Shown here: in pieces, positions 12,268 to 27,055 of the stretch | Position numbering within the stretch: position 1 is the stretch's first letter | Layout: each line of letters opens with the position of its first letter | DNA from: Cryptomeria japonica | Lineage: Eukaryota > Streptophyta > Pinopsida > Cupressales > Cupressaceae | Reading direction: 5' to 3' | Length of the DNA stretch: 60,000 nt | NCBI RefSeq assembly: GCF_030272615.1 | Contig: NC_081412.1 | Coordinates: 541,652,335 to 541,712,334, forward strand | Program-made: the position numbers and the translations under genes | The notes under the pieces: generated by a model | The model's database searches: none | What the model was told of the DNA's origin: nothing | The model's input: the letters and a program-made list of their open reading frames with translations, nothing else

Positions 12268-14697
12268 TAGTCTACATCCCTTAGATTTCTTACTAAAATT
12301 GGTTTCATTTTTTAGATCCTAGTTAGGTTTTGTTGAGGTTTACCAAGAAAATTTCAAATTATAAACATTTTATCAAATTGAGAAATAAATAATAGATTAT
12401 GTAAAATATATTTACATCAATCAAATTTATATATTCTTGACATCTACCTTGTGAGAGAGGTCTAGGCACCAACGAGATGAAAATGGAAAGGGGAGAAAGT
12501 ATCAGACATAACTATTGATGATGAATAAAACAAAAAGACAACCACAATGGGACATAATATCAGAGTAATGAAATACCAAATCATAAACACACATGGCCAA
12601 AGGAGACAAGTGAAACTCAAGATATATTAAGTAGAAAACTGACATAGAGAGAAGAGAAAGAATGGCTATTACCAAGGAAGAGAGAAGACAATTCCAAGTA
12701 ATGGAAAGAGAGAGACATAGAAGAAGCATGGTGATGATGATAAATTCAATGTTAGAGCACAACATTGGGGGTGATGTTGATCTTGTTGATGTAGACCTTA
12801 CCATGAAAAAAGGAAAAGATAGCAAGAAGAAAAATGAGAAGACCATAGAGAAGATGATCTTATTACTTAAAGGAATCAGAAATAATTTCAATGGAACATA
12901 AAGAACTATTTTAGAACTCAGTAACTTGGAATGTAGTAAAAGGAAATATTTCGACAAAACATTTTACTTAAAGTTCCCAACTAAGAGTATAACTCAGGTG
13001 TAGAACTTAACACAAGGAGACAAATGAATCTGATTAAAGCTATGATAAGAAATTTAAGTATGTGAGAAGTTAGAGGAACTATTAAAAATGAAAAATAGAA
13101 AATAGAATAGTTCATCTCCATATTGCATAAGGATATAAGTGTAGGGCTAGATGGATGAATATTTTACAAGCGATAATCTAATTGTCATTGTACGTACTAG
13201 ATTAAAGCTCAGCCATGGAGAAGACCAAAGAAAAATAGGAATGTTTGAATTATTTAATATTTATAGTTGAAAAAATAGAAATTAGTGGTATAGTAGGAAA
13301 TCGAAGCTAGTGAGCCTAAACAACTAGAAAAATTGGTATACATATTGTAATAGGGAAGGACACATCTAGAATGAGTTCCTCAAGGATGGGCCAAAGAAGA
13401 CATTGGCAATAGTTAAATCAATTAGACCTAATTCTATTTACTGTATTATCTATCAAGAATGAGATACACACCTAACTGAACATTTCCTGAAGAGTAAACA
13501 TCTAGTCTAGAATGGATGAAATAAATAATATCAAAGTGTTAATTATATTATAGATGAGAAAAGTGATGTTGGATACTAGATCCCATCTTAATAGATAAAG
13601 AGAATGTATGCACCATGCAGAATAATAAATAATAGGGCTACTAGGATGACAATAGATAGTCTAATTAGAGAGGATGTAGAGGAAGAGGTTGAAACAATAA
13701 AAGAAGAAATGATGAAAATTACTTAACATCTATGGGAAAATGAGACAACATGCATCTGAATTATGGGTAGAGAAGAAATAGAAGTGTGTATTTTTTGGTC
13801 AATACACTCATAATACATTTTTGTGTGAAAATTCTAAGATATTCTATCAAAACTAGAGGTTAGTCTACATTTCCAAATTGATGACTTACAAGGAGCAAGA
13901 GTGGTCTAGAAGATGCCACAGTAGAAAATAAGAGACTCTCTTATAATGGATGTGTGGTCCTTAGATAGTTCTCTAGAAGAACACTTTGGAGAGGATCTAG
14001 TCATGGAGAATAATAAGAAAAATAAAAAATGAGGGGAAGGAAAAAGAAAATCCAATGACTAGTCAAGATGCTGAAATTGGGGAGAACAAGAATAAAACAA
14101 TGGTAGAGCAAGGTTTTGAGGAAGATTTTAATCTAGATGAAGAAGAGGAGGGGGAACAAGAATACTTTTAGAAAAATAAGAAACAACGTGAGAAAGTGGT
14201 AGAACAAGCAAGAAAACACCATAATTCAATAGCAATAAGAGGATGTAGGTTTCTTTACTGGGAAATAAGCTAAAATGTTTAAGGACATATCATCCTTGGA
14301 AAGATATAAGGATTTGGTGTTCAAACTAAAAAGTACTTAGACTTAGAAGAAGTAAATTAACAGCTCTCTAAATATCAAACCTAAAAGAACATGGTCCATT
14401 GCTAATAAATGTACACCTTGATGACCATAAAGATAAATATATTATGGTGGACCTTGGTGTAGACCTAAATATAATTCAATCCACCATATAGGGGAAATTG
14501 GGCAGACCTAAGTTGGTAAAGACACTAATGCACATAAGCCTAGCTGATGGTTCCAGAATAGAGACATTAGAGACATGGAAGAATGTTGAAGTAAATATCA
14601 TGGGGAGCAAAAATGTGTGGACTTTGAAGTGGTTGAGATGAAGGATCTATTAAATACATTCAAAACACTTCTAGGACTAAGATGGTTCATAAATTCA
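12268..14697 (+). pseudogene. Ty3/gypsy element Gy1: gag and protease remnant
   Basis: This is a heavily decayed plus-strand retroelement. A Lys/Glu-rich ORF (12662-12901) resembles a gag start, a Cys/His stretch YCNREGHI near 13345 looks like a zinc-knuckle remnant, an acidic segment follows at 14050-14200, and a protease-like motif MVDLGVDLNII lies at about 14440. Many stops and frameshifts are present. The assignment to the same element as the RT at 51405 and the integrase at 59214 rests on strand, order and the fact that the intervening DNA consists of separately bounded insertions. No LTR of Gy1 is visible. Confidence 0.6.
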
Positions 14698-15122
14698 TGT
14701 TGGTGTACATTGTGTCTTATAATTACACTTTACTTACATTGACTTAGGATAATGCATTCACTATAGTTTACGTATGAGACACTTAGGGAAGTGTGCATCT
14801 AAGGAAGATGCTTGTAGGACAAAATTCCACCTTTTGTGGTCTTATCTTGTTGTCACATTCCAACTTTGATGGGTGATACCTACTCTTGTATCTCATTGGG
14901 CCGCAAGTCATGATCATGTTCTCACATAAGTATATGTCATTTCCTTTATAAGAAAGCTTATTTACATTGTATGTAATCCAATCCAGCTAATTGTAATACA
15001 ATTGATCATCTTATTGCATCATTGATGATAATACATTTTGTTCTTGTCACATATTATTTATCTCTTATTATTGTGCCTTTCATTTTCCTCTAGATCTTGG
15101 TTGCTATAAGAAAATTCTCACA
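14698..15122 (+). repeat. Left LTR of C
   Basis: It starts TGTTGGTGTACATTGTG and ends AAAATTCTCACA, with TG...CA ends. It aligns with 24352-24760 along its length, with multiple substitutions and a short indel near the AATTGTAATACAATTG segment. A candidate TATA-like stretch is CTTTATAAGAAAGC near 14955. Confidence 0.9.
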
Positions 15123-16434
<1,312 letters not shown>

Positions 16435-16438
16435 CTAT
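16435..16438. other. Left 4-bp target duplication of A (CTAT)
   Basis: CTAT directly precedes the GGGTAAG terminus, and an identical CTAT follows the right terminus at 23680-23683. Confidence 0.75.
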
Positions 16439-16480
16439 GGGTAAGTGCACAAAGATGGGGGACCAAAAAGGGGTCTTAAG
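16439..16480. repeat. Left terminal inverted repeat of A
   Basis: GGGTAAGTGCACAAAGATG followed by GGGGACCAAAAAGG matches the complement of 23640-23679, and the first 19 bases also match the left end of B at 32466. Confidence 0.88.
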
Positions 16481-17309
16481 ATGTCATTTATTTTTTTTTA
16501 TCAGCAAAGTTTGAACTTCGACAACAAAATGAAGATAGTTACACTCAAAATATGAGGATGCAGTAAGAAAAAAAGTTGTAGTGCTCTAAGTCTAATTTCT
16601 AAACTACTATTTTTTTTTAAATGGCAGAGATTAAGGATTTCAAAAAGGGGGAGCACACAAAGTAGTGTTGGTTTTTCATAAAAAAATAACATAACACCTG
16701 GTGTGCTCCCCCTAAAATGTCAACTTTTTTTAGAAATTTTAATATCGCTCAGGTGAGAAATTAGCTAACACCATGTAGTTTATGCCAATTTTTTCCACTA
16801 ATTTTTTAATGAATATATGACTTTTTACTAATTTTTGAAGTGGACACGTCTTGAAAAGCATAAATTTGAGCGTGCTCCCCCTAAAAATTTGTGAAAACTA
16901 ATCAAAAAATAATTATTTTTTAAATTGTGTAGAATGGAGTCTAGTTTCTAAAAAAGTATTTTTTTTCAAAATTCGATAAACAAGTAAAAATCTATGGCTG
17001 AAATACAACATGTTGGTTTTTGACAAAAAAACGAACACACTAAAAAAAGAAATTATGGATGAAGACCTTAACATTATCAAAATTTGAAAAGAATTAAATG
17101 GTTGGATAGATAAGAGAGATTGACAATTGTATGGTGTTTTTTTTAATTTTATTGAAACACGTGCAAACCTGATGGAGAGACTTAACCAAAAAGTAAGAAA
17201 ATTTTCAATATGTGTTGGAAAACATGTCTCAGGCCTGAGAAGGGGGTCCAAGACATTGGGTTGGATTCCCAAGGAAAATCCAAGCCTTTGTCTTGGTTTT
17301 TTCCAAGGA

Positions 17310-17395
17310 AGTTCGTTTGGTGCATGCCAAATGAAAAAAAAAATCAAATATCCATTTGGCGTGCACCTTATTTGGCACACGCCAAATGTATTTCG
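17310..17395. repeat. Subterminal palindromic motifs, left end of A
   Basis: Motifs such as TTTGGTGCATGCCAAAT, TTTGGCGTGCACC and TTTGGCACACGCCAAAT are inverted copies built on TTTGGC and GCCAAA. The same motif is arrayed at 23465-23620 near the other end. They are candidate transposase binding sites. Confidence 0.75.
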
Positions 17396-17440
17396 TAGCA
17401 ATTTTTCATCTTTTAAAGCAAAAAGTGTTCCGTCTCTTGG

Positions 17441-17530
17441 AATATATACATAAAATATAACATCTAAGTATAAGACACATTTCCCAATTAGAAATGTGAC
17501 TTATACTTTAAGTTATATTTTATGTATATG
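17441..17530. repeat. Hairpin with about 40-bp arms (left inner repeat of A)
   Basis: ATATACATAAAATATAAC ... AAGTATAAG ... ACATTTC is followed after a short loop by its near-perfect complement GAAATGTG ... CTTATACTT ... GTTATATTTTATGTATAT. A related hairpin lies at 23326-23400. Confidence 0.85.
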
Positions 17531-17659
17531 TTGTTAGGATGTTTGAAAGTGGTTCTAGATCTCTAGGAGTTATAATATAGATTCTAGTTTTTGGAGTACT
17601 CATATTAATTTCGGACAGTCAAATTTCAATAATCAACATACTCGTATCAGCATTATCTC

Positions 17660-18405
<746 letters not shown>

Positions 18406-18409
18406 GTGT

Positions 18410-21400
18410 TCTAAGGGGTCATATGGGGTCCTAAGGGCCCACACATGTTAAAACACCATACGACATGTTAGGACACCATATGGCCCATCAGGACATCATA
18501 TGGTATCGTAAAGGGTCATATGGTGCAACAAGGGGTCATGTCATGTACTAGGATGTCAAAAAGGGTGATATGGTGTCCTCAGGGATCATATGGTGTCCTA
18601 AGGGGTCATATGGTGCCATTAGGGGTCATATAGGGTCCTAAGAGCCCACACATGTGTTAGAACATCATATGACCCATGAGGACATCATATTGTCCTAAGG
18701 CGTCATATGGTGTCACAAGGGGTCATGTCATGTACTAGGATGTTAACAGGGGTCATATGGTGCAATAAGGGGGTCATGTCATGTACTAGGATGTTAACAG
18801 GGGTCATATGGTGCAATAAGGGGTCATGTCATGTACTAGGATGTTAACAGGGGTCATATGGTGTTGTCAGGGATCATATGATGTCCTAAGAGGTCATATG
18901 GTGTCCTAAGGGGTCATATGGGGTCCTAAGGGCCCACACGTGTTAGAACACCATATGAAACCTTAGGACACTATATGGCCCATTATGACATCATACAATG
19001 TCATACGGTGTCATAAGGGGTCATGTCATATGCAAGGATGTTAAAAGGACATAAAAGGGGTCATATGGTGTCATTAGGGGTGATATGGTGTCCTAAGGGG
19101 TCATATGATGTCGTTAGGGGTCATATGGGCTCCTAAGGGCCCACACATGTGTTAGAACACCATATGACACCTTAGGACACCATATGACCCATTAGAACAT
19201 CATATGATGTCCTAAGGGGTCATATGGTGTCATAAGGGGTCATGTCGTGTACTAGGATATTAAAAGGGGTCATATGGTGTCATCAGGGGTCATATGGTTT
19301 CGTAAGGGGTCATATGGTATCGTTAGAGGTCATATGAGGTCCTAAGGGCCCACAATGTGTTAGAATGCCATATGACACCTTAGGACACAATATGACCCAT
19401 TAGGACATCATATGGTGTCTTCAAGGGTCATATGGTGTCATAAGGGGTCATATGGTGTCATTACAAGTCATATGGGGTCCTAGGGGCCGACACATGTGTT
19501 AGAGAACCATATGACACCTTAGCACACCATATGATCTATTAGGACATCACATGGTGTTGTAAGGGGTCATAAAGTGTCATAAGGGGTCATGTCATGTAGT
19601 AGAATGTTAAATGGGGTAATATGGTGTCCTCGGGGGTCATATGGTGTCCTAAGGGGTCATATGGGGTCCTAAGGGCCCAAACATGTGTTAGAACACCATA
19701 TGACACCTTAGGACACCATATGACCCATTAGGAAATCACATCGTGTCCTAAGGGGTCATATGGTGTTCTAAGGGGTCATGTCATGTACTAGGATGTCAAA
19801 GGGGTAATTTGGTGTCCTCGGGGTCATATGGTGTCTTAAGGGATCATATAGGGTCCTAAGGGCCCACACATGTGTTAGAACACCATATGACCCATTAGGA
19901 CATCACATGGTGTCCTAAGGGGTCATATGGTGTTATAAGGGGTCATGTCATGTACTAGGATGTAAGAAGGGATTATATGGTGTCCTGAGGGGTCATATGG
20001 TGTCCTAATGGGTCATATGGTGTTGTTAGGGGTCATATGAAGTCCTATGGGCCCACACATGTGTTAGAACACCGTATGACCCCTTAAGACTCCATATGAC
20101 CCATTAGGACATCATAATGTCCTAAGGGGTCATATGGTGGCATAAGGGGTCATGTCATGTACTAGGATGTTAAAAGGAGTCATATGGTGTCCTAAGGGGT
20201 CATTAGGGGTTGTATGGTGTCCTAAGGGCCAACACATATGTTAGAACACCATATGACACCTTAGGACACCACATGACCCATTAGGACATCGCATGGCGTC
20301 CTAAGGGGTCATGTGGTGTCATAATGGGTCATGTCATGTACTAGGATTTTAAAAGGGGTCATATAGTATCCTTAGGGATCATATGATGTCTTAAAAGGTC
20401 ATATGGTGTCGTCAGGGGTCATATGGGGTTCTAAGGGCCCATGCATGTGTTAGAACACCATATGACACTTTAGGACACCATATGACCCATTAGGACACCA
20501 TATGACCCATTAGGACATCATGTTGTCCTAAGGGGTCATATGGTGTCATGAGGGGTCATGTTGTGTACTAAGATGTTAAAAAGGGTCATATGGTGTCCTA
20601 AAGGCCCACACATGTGTTAGAACACCATATGAGCCCTTAGGAGACCATATGACCCCTTAGGACACCATATGACCTCTTAAGACACCATATGGACATCATA
20701 TGGTGTCCTAAGGGGTCATATGGTGTCCTAAGGGGTCATATGGTGTCGTTAATGGTCATTTGGGGTCCTAAAGGCCCACACATTTGTTATAACACCATAT
20801 GACCCCTTAGGACATCATATGACCCATTAGGACATCATATTGTCCTAAGGGGTCATATGATGTCCTAAGGGGTCATATGGTGTTATAACAAATGATGTCC
20901 TAAGGGGTCATGTCATGTACTAGGATATTAAAAGGGGTCATATGTTGTCCTCAGGGGCCATATGGTGTCATAAGGGGTCATATTGTTTTTTAGGGGTCAT
21001 ATGGGGTCCTAAGGAACCCACACATGTGTTAGAGCACCATATGACTCCTTAAGACACCATATGACGTATTAGGACATCATATTGTCCTAAGGGGTCATGT
21101 CGTATACTAGAATGTTAAAAGGGATCATATGGTGTCCTCAAGGGTCATATGGTGTCCTAGGGGCCACACATGTGTTCAAACACCTTATAACCTCATAGGA
21201 CACCATTTGACCCCTTAGGACACCATATGACCCATTAGGACATTATATTATCCTAAGGGGTCATATGGTGTCATAAGGGGTCATATGGTATCCTAAGGGG
21301 TCGCATGGTGTTGTTAGGGAGCATATGGGGTCATAAGGGACCACACATGTGTTAGAACACCATATGACCCCTTAGGACACCATATGGACATAATAAGGGG

Positions 21401-21905
21401 GTCTTATGGTGTCGTTAGGGGTCATATGGTGTTGTTAGGGGTCATATGTGGTTTTAAGGACCCACGCATGTGTTAGGACATCATATGACTCCTTAGGACA
21501 CCATATGACCCCTTAGAACATCAAATTGTCCTAAGAGCTCATATGGTGTCATAAGGGTTCATATTGTGTCATAAGGGGTCATATGGTGTCTCAAGGCATC
21601 ACATGGTGTTGGTAGGAGTCATATGGGGTCCTAAGGGAACACACATGTGTTACAACACCACAAGACCCCTCAGGACACCATATGTACATCATATGGTCCT
21701 AAGGGATCACATGGTGTCCTAAGGGGTTATATGGTGTCATTAAGGTTCATATGGGGTCATCAAGGCCCACACATGTGTTATAACACAATATGACCCCTTA
21801 GGACACCATATAACCCCTTAGGACATCATATTGTCTTAAGGGGTCATATGGTGTGATGAGGGGTCATGTCATGTACTCTGATGTTAAAAGGGGCCATGTA
21901 GTGTC
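18410..21905. repeat. 3.5-kb dyad-symmetric satellite inside A
   Basis: The basic monomer is AGGGGTCATATGGTGTCCTA, centred on CATATG. It occurs in forward orientation and as its reverse complement TAGGACACCATATGACCCCT. Higher-order units of about 120-290 bp each contain forward copies, a turn at GGGCCCACACATGTGTTAG, inverted copies, forward copies again and a GTCATGTACTAGGATGTTAAAA block. I count 19 turn motifs, from about 18440 to 21768. Variation among units indicates an aged array. I see no coding potential. Confidence 0.93.
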
Positions 21906-21914
21906 GTTAGGAGT

Positions 21915-22328
21915 CTCTATGTCTCCCCCACTCCCTCTCTCTCTCTCCCTCTCTCGGGTGTCGTTATCCTATTCTTTCCCTCTCTCCCTCCCATCCCTTT
22001 CTCTTTCTCTCTTAAGTCTCTCTCTCATAAACCCCCCTTCCTTTCTCTCTTATCTATTTCTCTCTCTCTCTTAGGTATATCCCTCTCTTTTCATCAACCC
22101 ATGCCTCCCTCCATTCATCTCTCTCACTTGGGCTCTCTCTTTTCCTCAACCCCTCCCTCCCTCTTTCACTTAATCTCTCTCTCCCCCTATGATCTCTCCC
22201 TCTCTTTACATCCCTTCCTCCCTCTCTCCCTAATATATCTCTCTTTCCATTAGCCCCTTCCTTCCTTCTTCCATCTCTCCCACTTGATCTCTCTCTCTTT
22301 CTCTCTCTTAGGTCTCTCCCTCAACCCA

Positions 22329-22417
<89 letters not shown>

Positions 22418-22795
22418 AACCCTACCTTCCTCCCTCCCTCTTTCTTACTTGGGTTCTCTCTTTGGTCTATCCCTCTCTTTTCATCAACCCCCTTCCTTTA
22501 TCTCTCTCTAACTCTCTCTCTCTTAGGTATCTCCCTCTCTCTTCGTCAACCCCTACCTCCCTCTCTCCATCTCTCTCACTTGGGCTCTCTCTTTAACTCA
22601 ACCCCTCCCTCCCTCTCTCCATCTCTCTCACTTGGGCTCTCTCTTAAACTCAACCCCTCCCTCCCTCTCCCACTTAATCTCTCTCTGATCTCTCCCTACC
22701 TTTCCATCCATTCATCTCTCCTTGATATATCCCTCTCTTTCCATCAACCCCTCCCTCCATCTCTCCCACTCTCTCTCGCTCTCTCTCAACCCATT

Positions 22796-22870
<75 letters not shown>

Positions 22871-22995
22871 GATCTCTCTATCATTGGTATTTTCCTTTCT
22901 TTTTATCAACCACTCCCTTCCTCCCTCCATCTCTCTCACTTTCTCTCTAGTCTCTCTCCCTCTCTCCCTAGTATTTTCCTTTGTTTCCATCAACC
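21915..22995. repeat. Second pyrimidine-rich tract in A with pure (CT)n runs
   Basis: Repeated CTCTCTCACTTGGGCTCTCTC and CCCTCCCTCCCTCTCTCC blocks surround perfect CT runs at about 22333-22414 and 22799-22869. Apparent ORFs are low-complexity artefacts. Confidence 0.95.
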
Positions 22996-23205
22996 ACAGA
23001 GGGGGAGAGAGAGAGGTGAAGAGATGGAGGGAGAGAGAGAGAGAGAGAGAGAGAGGGTGGAAGGTGGGGTTTGAGGGAGAGAGTAGAGCAATAGAAATCC
23101 CAAGTGCAAGAGAGGGGAGGAGGGAAATAGAGGGAGAAACTTGAGAAAGAGAGAGAGAGGGGGGGGAATGCAAGGAAGGAGAGGGAGAGACCAGAGAGAG
23201 AATTT
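22996..23205. repeat. Purine-rich (GA)n tract in A
   Basis: Plus-strand GAGAGAGGG repeats are the complement of the pyrimidine tract style of 17660 onwards. With the flanking segment 23205-23400 they form the right arm of an inner inverted repeat whose left arm is about 17441-17700. Confidence 0.85.
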
Positions 23206-23400
23206 TGATATGAGCATGCTAATTACTGAAATTTGAATAAGCCTGAAATTTATGTGAATACTCTAAAAACTAGAATTTGCATCATAACTCCTAGAGATCT
23301 GAAACCACTCTCAAACATCCTACCAATATATACATAAAATATAACTCAAAGTATAAGAAAGGAAAAAGATAAATACTTATATGGTATATTTTATGTATAT
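23205..23400. repeat. Right arm of inner inverted repeat of A
   Basis: The reverse complement carries GGTAGGATGTTTGAGAGTGG, AGATCTCTAGGAGTTAT and ATTCTAGTTTTTAGAGTA, matching TTAGGATGTTTGAAAGTGG, AGATCTCTAGGAGTTAT and ATTCTAGTTTTTGGAGTA at 17532-17605. It ends in a hairpin related to 17441-17530. Confidence 0.85.
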
Positions 23401-23464
23401 TTCTTGAAAGAACATAAAAATAAAAGACAAGTTGTGCTTTTTAAAATGAAGATACAATTCTCAA

Positions 23465-23679
23465 AATGCAATGGCATTTGGCACAAACCAAATTTGGCAC
23501 TCCTGTTATTTGGCTCTTGCCAAATAGATGTGGCATTACCAAACATTAGATTTGGCATGCCAAACCTATTTGGCACACACCAAATAGGGTGCATGCCTAA
23601 TTCGGCATGCGCCAAAGGGCTTGGTGGGGGCAAAAAAAAATGGGCATCTTTTTCATCCCCCATCTTTGTGCACTTACCC
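23465..23679. repeat. Right subterminal motif array and TIR of A
   Basis: About nine TTTGGC or GCCAAA half-sites, several forming palindromes such as TTTGGCATGCCAAA and TTTGGCACACACCAAAT, lie at 23465-23620. The terminus CATCTTTGTGCACTTACCC ends at 23679, followed by the CTAT duplication at 23680-23683. Confidence 0.85.
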
Positions 23680-23683
23680 CTAT

Positions 23684-24351
23684 ATTGTATTGCACTAATA
23701 TAAAGTGCCACACCTCTTTGTAATTTTCCGTTGATGGCATGTTTTATGTAATTCTCTTGTATTTAGTAGATTAGGAAATATCTTGTGAGATAGTGCGTGG
23801 CTATAGTTGAGACTTACACTGTACAAATTGTGCATGGCTCTAGTGAGACTTGGATTGTACCAATCTGTCATCCATGAGTATCTAGTCGATGTTCAAGATG
23901 GTTGTCTCCGTGCCTGATCTCTAGTATGTTCCAGTGAGTGATTCATCAGTCATTCTTCAACAACATTGGTACCTAGTTTTGTCGCACTTTGACATTCTTG
24001 GTGCAAAATTGGCTCTCTTTCTTCCGAATGGGGAGGACTTTTGGTCAATATCATTGGACAATCTTTGCAGGAGATTCTACATTGAGGGGTGCTTCATGGT
24101 CTCTCTTCTTCTCTCTTATGGGGGACTTTTTCTTCACATGAGGTTTTGTTCTCATTCATCATTGAGAGAATTGTGTATTTTCATCTCTCTTTCGAGGGGG
24201 AGTTTTTTTCCATTGGGTTTTTCTCTCTTTTTCCATTTGTGAGAGATTGCATTGCATTTGTACATGGGTACCTAACATGGCCTTGTAGCCAGGACCCACC
24301 TTGCATTTTTATATTGAGTCTATATTCCCCTGAGTTGTACTTAAGGGGAGG
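23684..24351 (+). other. 3' internal region of C, non-coding
   Basis: The segment carries GGGTACCTAACATGG and CCTTGTAGCCAGGACCCA near 24266-24300 and a purine tract AAGGGGAGG directly before the right LTR. The motif and its position match element D at 38139-38170, so C and D share 3' architecture. Small ORFs show no recognisable domain. Confidence 0.6.
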
Positions 24352-24760
24352 TGTTGGTGTAAATTATGTCTCATAATTACACTTTACTTAAGTTGACTTA
24401 GGATAATGCATTCATTGTAGTTTGCATATGAGACACTTAGGGAAGTGTGCATCTAGGGAATATGGTTCTAGGAGAAATTCCACCTTTTGTGGTCTTATCT
24501 TGTTGTCACATTCCACCTTCGATGGATGCTACCTACCTATGTATCTCATTGGGCCATATGTCATGATCATGTTCTCACATATCCATATGGCCTTGCCTTT
24601 ATAAGAAGGCTTATTTACATTATATGTAATCCAATCCAGTTGATCATCTTATTGCAATATTGATGAGAATACAATTTTTTCTTGTCACATATTATTTCTC
24701 TCTTATTCTTGTGATTTTCATTGGCCTCTAGATCTTGGTAGCTATAGGCAAATTCTCACA
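24352..24760 (+). repeat. Right LTR of C
   Basis: It begins TGTTGGTGTAAATTATG after the polypurine tract and ends CAAATTCTCACA. It aligns with 14698-15122. Confidence 0.9.
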
Positions 24761-25753
24761 ATTCCAATAGTATCATACATTCCAAAAGCGAAGAAAACTC
24801 CTTTGCCAATGATAAATAAATAGTTCACATCCCATTGAGTATTGATGACAAATACTATGTTAAACCCATGCACAATTACCCCACCCAAACCCTATGTACA
24901 CTATCTCATACCTCGCACACTACCCCAGTTCTACAGCATGCACTCTTTGAATTCTATCATGTATTCATGATCATGAGCCATACCATAAAAAATTGGAGAA
25001 TGAAGATCCCATATCGAACACACTAAACATCAAATGAGACATTTCATATATCAAACTACCAATATTTTTTGGAGTTGGAGATTCCATTGAATATATTTTG
25101 GAGATGGAGAAAACTTTTAAAGAGGAAAAAGTGATGATGGTGGCATTACAAGATACGCTAGTTTAAAATGTTGCATGTTAGAGGAACAAGCATAAGAATA
25201 CTATTCTATACTAACCTTCCTTTCAAATTTTAATCAAATCCTGGTACCTATAAAAGGAAGGAGAGTATCACAGAACAATAATATCAAGGAATAATAATTC
25301 CAAAATGCTATCTTTATTCTTGTGTAACCATATGGAAAAGGAATAGAAAATATAACCATTGCTTCTAGATACAATTAATCTATTGGATAATAACACTGGT
25401 GATGCAAACATGGTATATAAATAAGGAGATGAGAGTAGAAACTAGGGAATGGGGAAACCTTCAAAAAGATTTCATTCATAAATTATCATTCTAGGACGAC
25501 AATGAATAAATCCACATTACACTAATCAAAATCAAGGAAATCATATTGAAACTAGTACTGGAGAATGTATACTTTGAACACAATCCGTGATACCAGAGTT
25601 GAGGAGTATGGAACCTAGTCAATTAGTGGACTAAAAAGACAAAATTGATAGAAAATAGATGTTACAAGGTCCATAAAGAAGAAGAATAAGAATCAAAATA
25701 TTGATATTAAGGGGGAAGAAGGAGAACAAGAACTAGAACTAGAACTAAAGAAG
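24761..25753 (+). pseudogene. Gy1 fragment between C and Gy2 (protease to RT linker)
   Basis: Sequence resumes here after element C. By position it should be the gypsy region downstream of the protease, but it is too decayed for a confident motif. Only short ORFs are present, and the AAAAG/GAA-rich end near 25680-25750 is simple sequence. Its placement in Gy1 is an inference. Confidence 0.4.
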
Positions 25754-27055
25754 TGCAGCATCATAAATTATATCCACATACAATTTCATCCTCATCTAGA
25801 CCTCACCTTAGCATTCTGTCTTTTTATGTATGATGCTTGCTTTGATTTCGCTCACACCCACCACAAACTTGCATTTTCACCTTCTTTTCTATCTTTTCCC
25901 CAAAGCTAAGGCCTGATTCAAAGGACTAGGGCACTATGGTGACTTGGTCCTAGCTCAAGACCATGGCACCACAATGCCCTAGTCCTCTCAATCAAGACCC
26001 AAATTTGGTCCTCACAATGGTCACATCAAATGAGCAGGAATTTAGATCTTGTGTTAGCCTACTCTAAAAATTTAAATATTTTTTATACAATTAGGTATAA
26101 AAGGAGGCCTACTCTCATTTGAAGTCTAATTCTAAGTCATCTATGTGATCTACGATCTCTCTTTAAATTCAAGTGAGCTAGCAATCAAGCATCCATCAAG
26201 CATTGGAGAAGAAGTGAAGTCAAGTTTCAAGAATTCAAGATGGCATCCAAGATCAACCTTCTATGAAGACATTCTAAAACTCTTGTATGAGAATTCATGC
26301 AAGCTTCATCAAAGTATACACTTCAATTACAAGCATTCATTTCTAGATCTAGCCTTTCCCTCAAAAGGAAAGTATTTTACTGCAATTCAATTCTATTTCC
26401 ATTACAATTATCATTTCAATTTCAAGGTTAATTCCTAAACTGGGGTTTGACCCAAGGAAAACCCCTATCCACAACCTCATTTCTTCTCTTTCAGGGTGAA
26501 ATAAATTGACTCAAGAGTTGTGATTGAATATTTTTATAGAGTTTATGATGACAAATAGATTCAAATTTTGATGGAGTGATAAAGTGGAGGACCAAGGTGA
26601 CCTAGCATCTCGGTCCTAGAAATTATGCCCAAGCTTTTGATAGTGAATCCAGTGCATCTCCTTGATCTAGAAAAGATCTCACTTGCCTGTCTCAAAGTTA
26701 TAGGACCAAGACAACCTGCCATCTTGATCCTGACAATTTTACCTAAACTTTTGATAACATGTTATGATCTTATCCTTCTACTCAAATTCCTATTTGTGAC
26801 TTTGTTTGATACTTGTAATAGTATGTTATTATTGTTTCACTTCAATTATCTATTGTTTCATCTTAAACCCTACAATTTACATTTAAATTTCAACTCAAAA
26901 GGGGGAGACAATAAATTGGTAAATTTAATTAGTGTTTAAGCCCTCTTCCTAATTGAATTGTTTTTAAATCTATTGAATTAACCCCCCCTCTTCTAGTTTT
27001 TTGGTTCCTTAGGTAAGATTAGTGGTTTTATTATCTTAATTGGTGAAACCCTACA
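25754..27055 (+). repeat. Gy2 5' LTR
   Basis: It begins TGCAGCATCATAAATTA and ends GGTGAAACCCTACA, followed by TTTTGGTGAACCC, a plausible primer site. It contains GGTATAAAAGGAGGCC near 26094, a good TATA-box candidate. It aligns over its length with 49814-51404, with many differences, so the insertion is old. Confidence 0.82.
26094..26104 (+). promoter_or_regulatory. TATA-like element in the Gy2 5' LTR
   Basis: GTATAAAAGGAGG is conserved in the right LTR (near 50154) and, on the minus strand, in the reversed LTR (near 48345-48360). Conservation in all three LTR copies supports a core-promoter role. Confidence 0.6.

Noticed and set aside
12502-12957. Minus-strand hydrophobic ORF resembling a membrane protein
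   Set aside because: It is antisense to a Lys/Glu-rich gag-like segment; complementing AAG/GAA-rich sequence yields Leu/Phe-rich ORFs.
18410-21905. CRISPR-like regular repeat array
   Set aside because: Repeats are contiguous, variable and in both orientations, with no unique spacers, and the context is a plant transposon.
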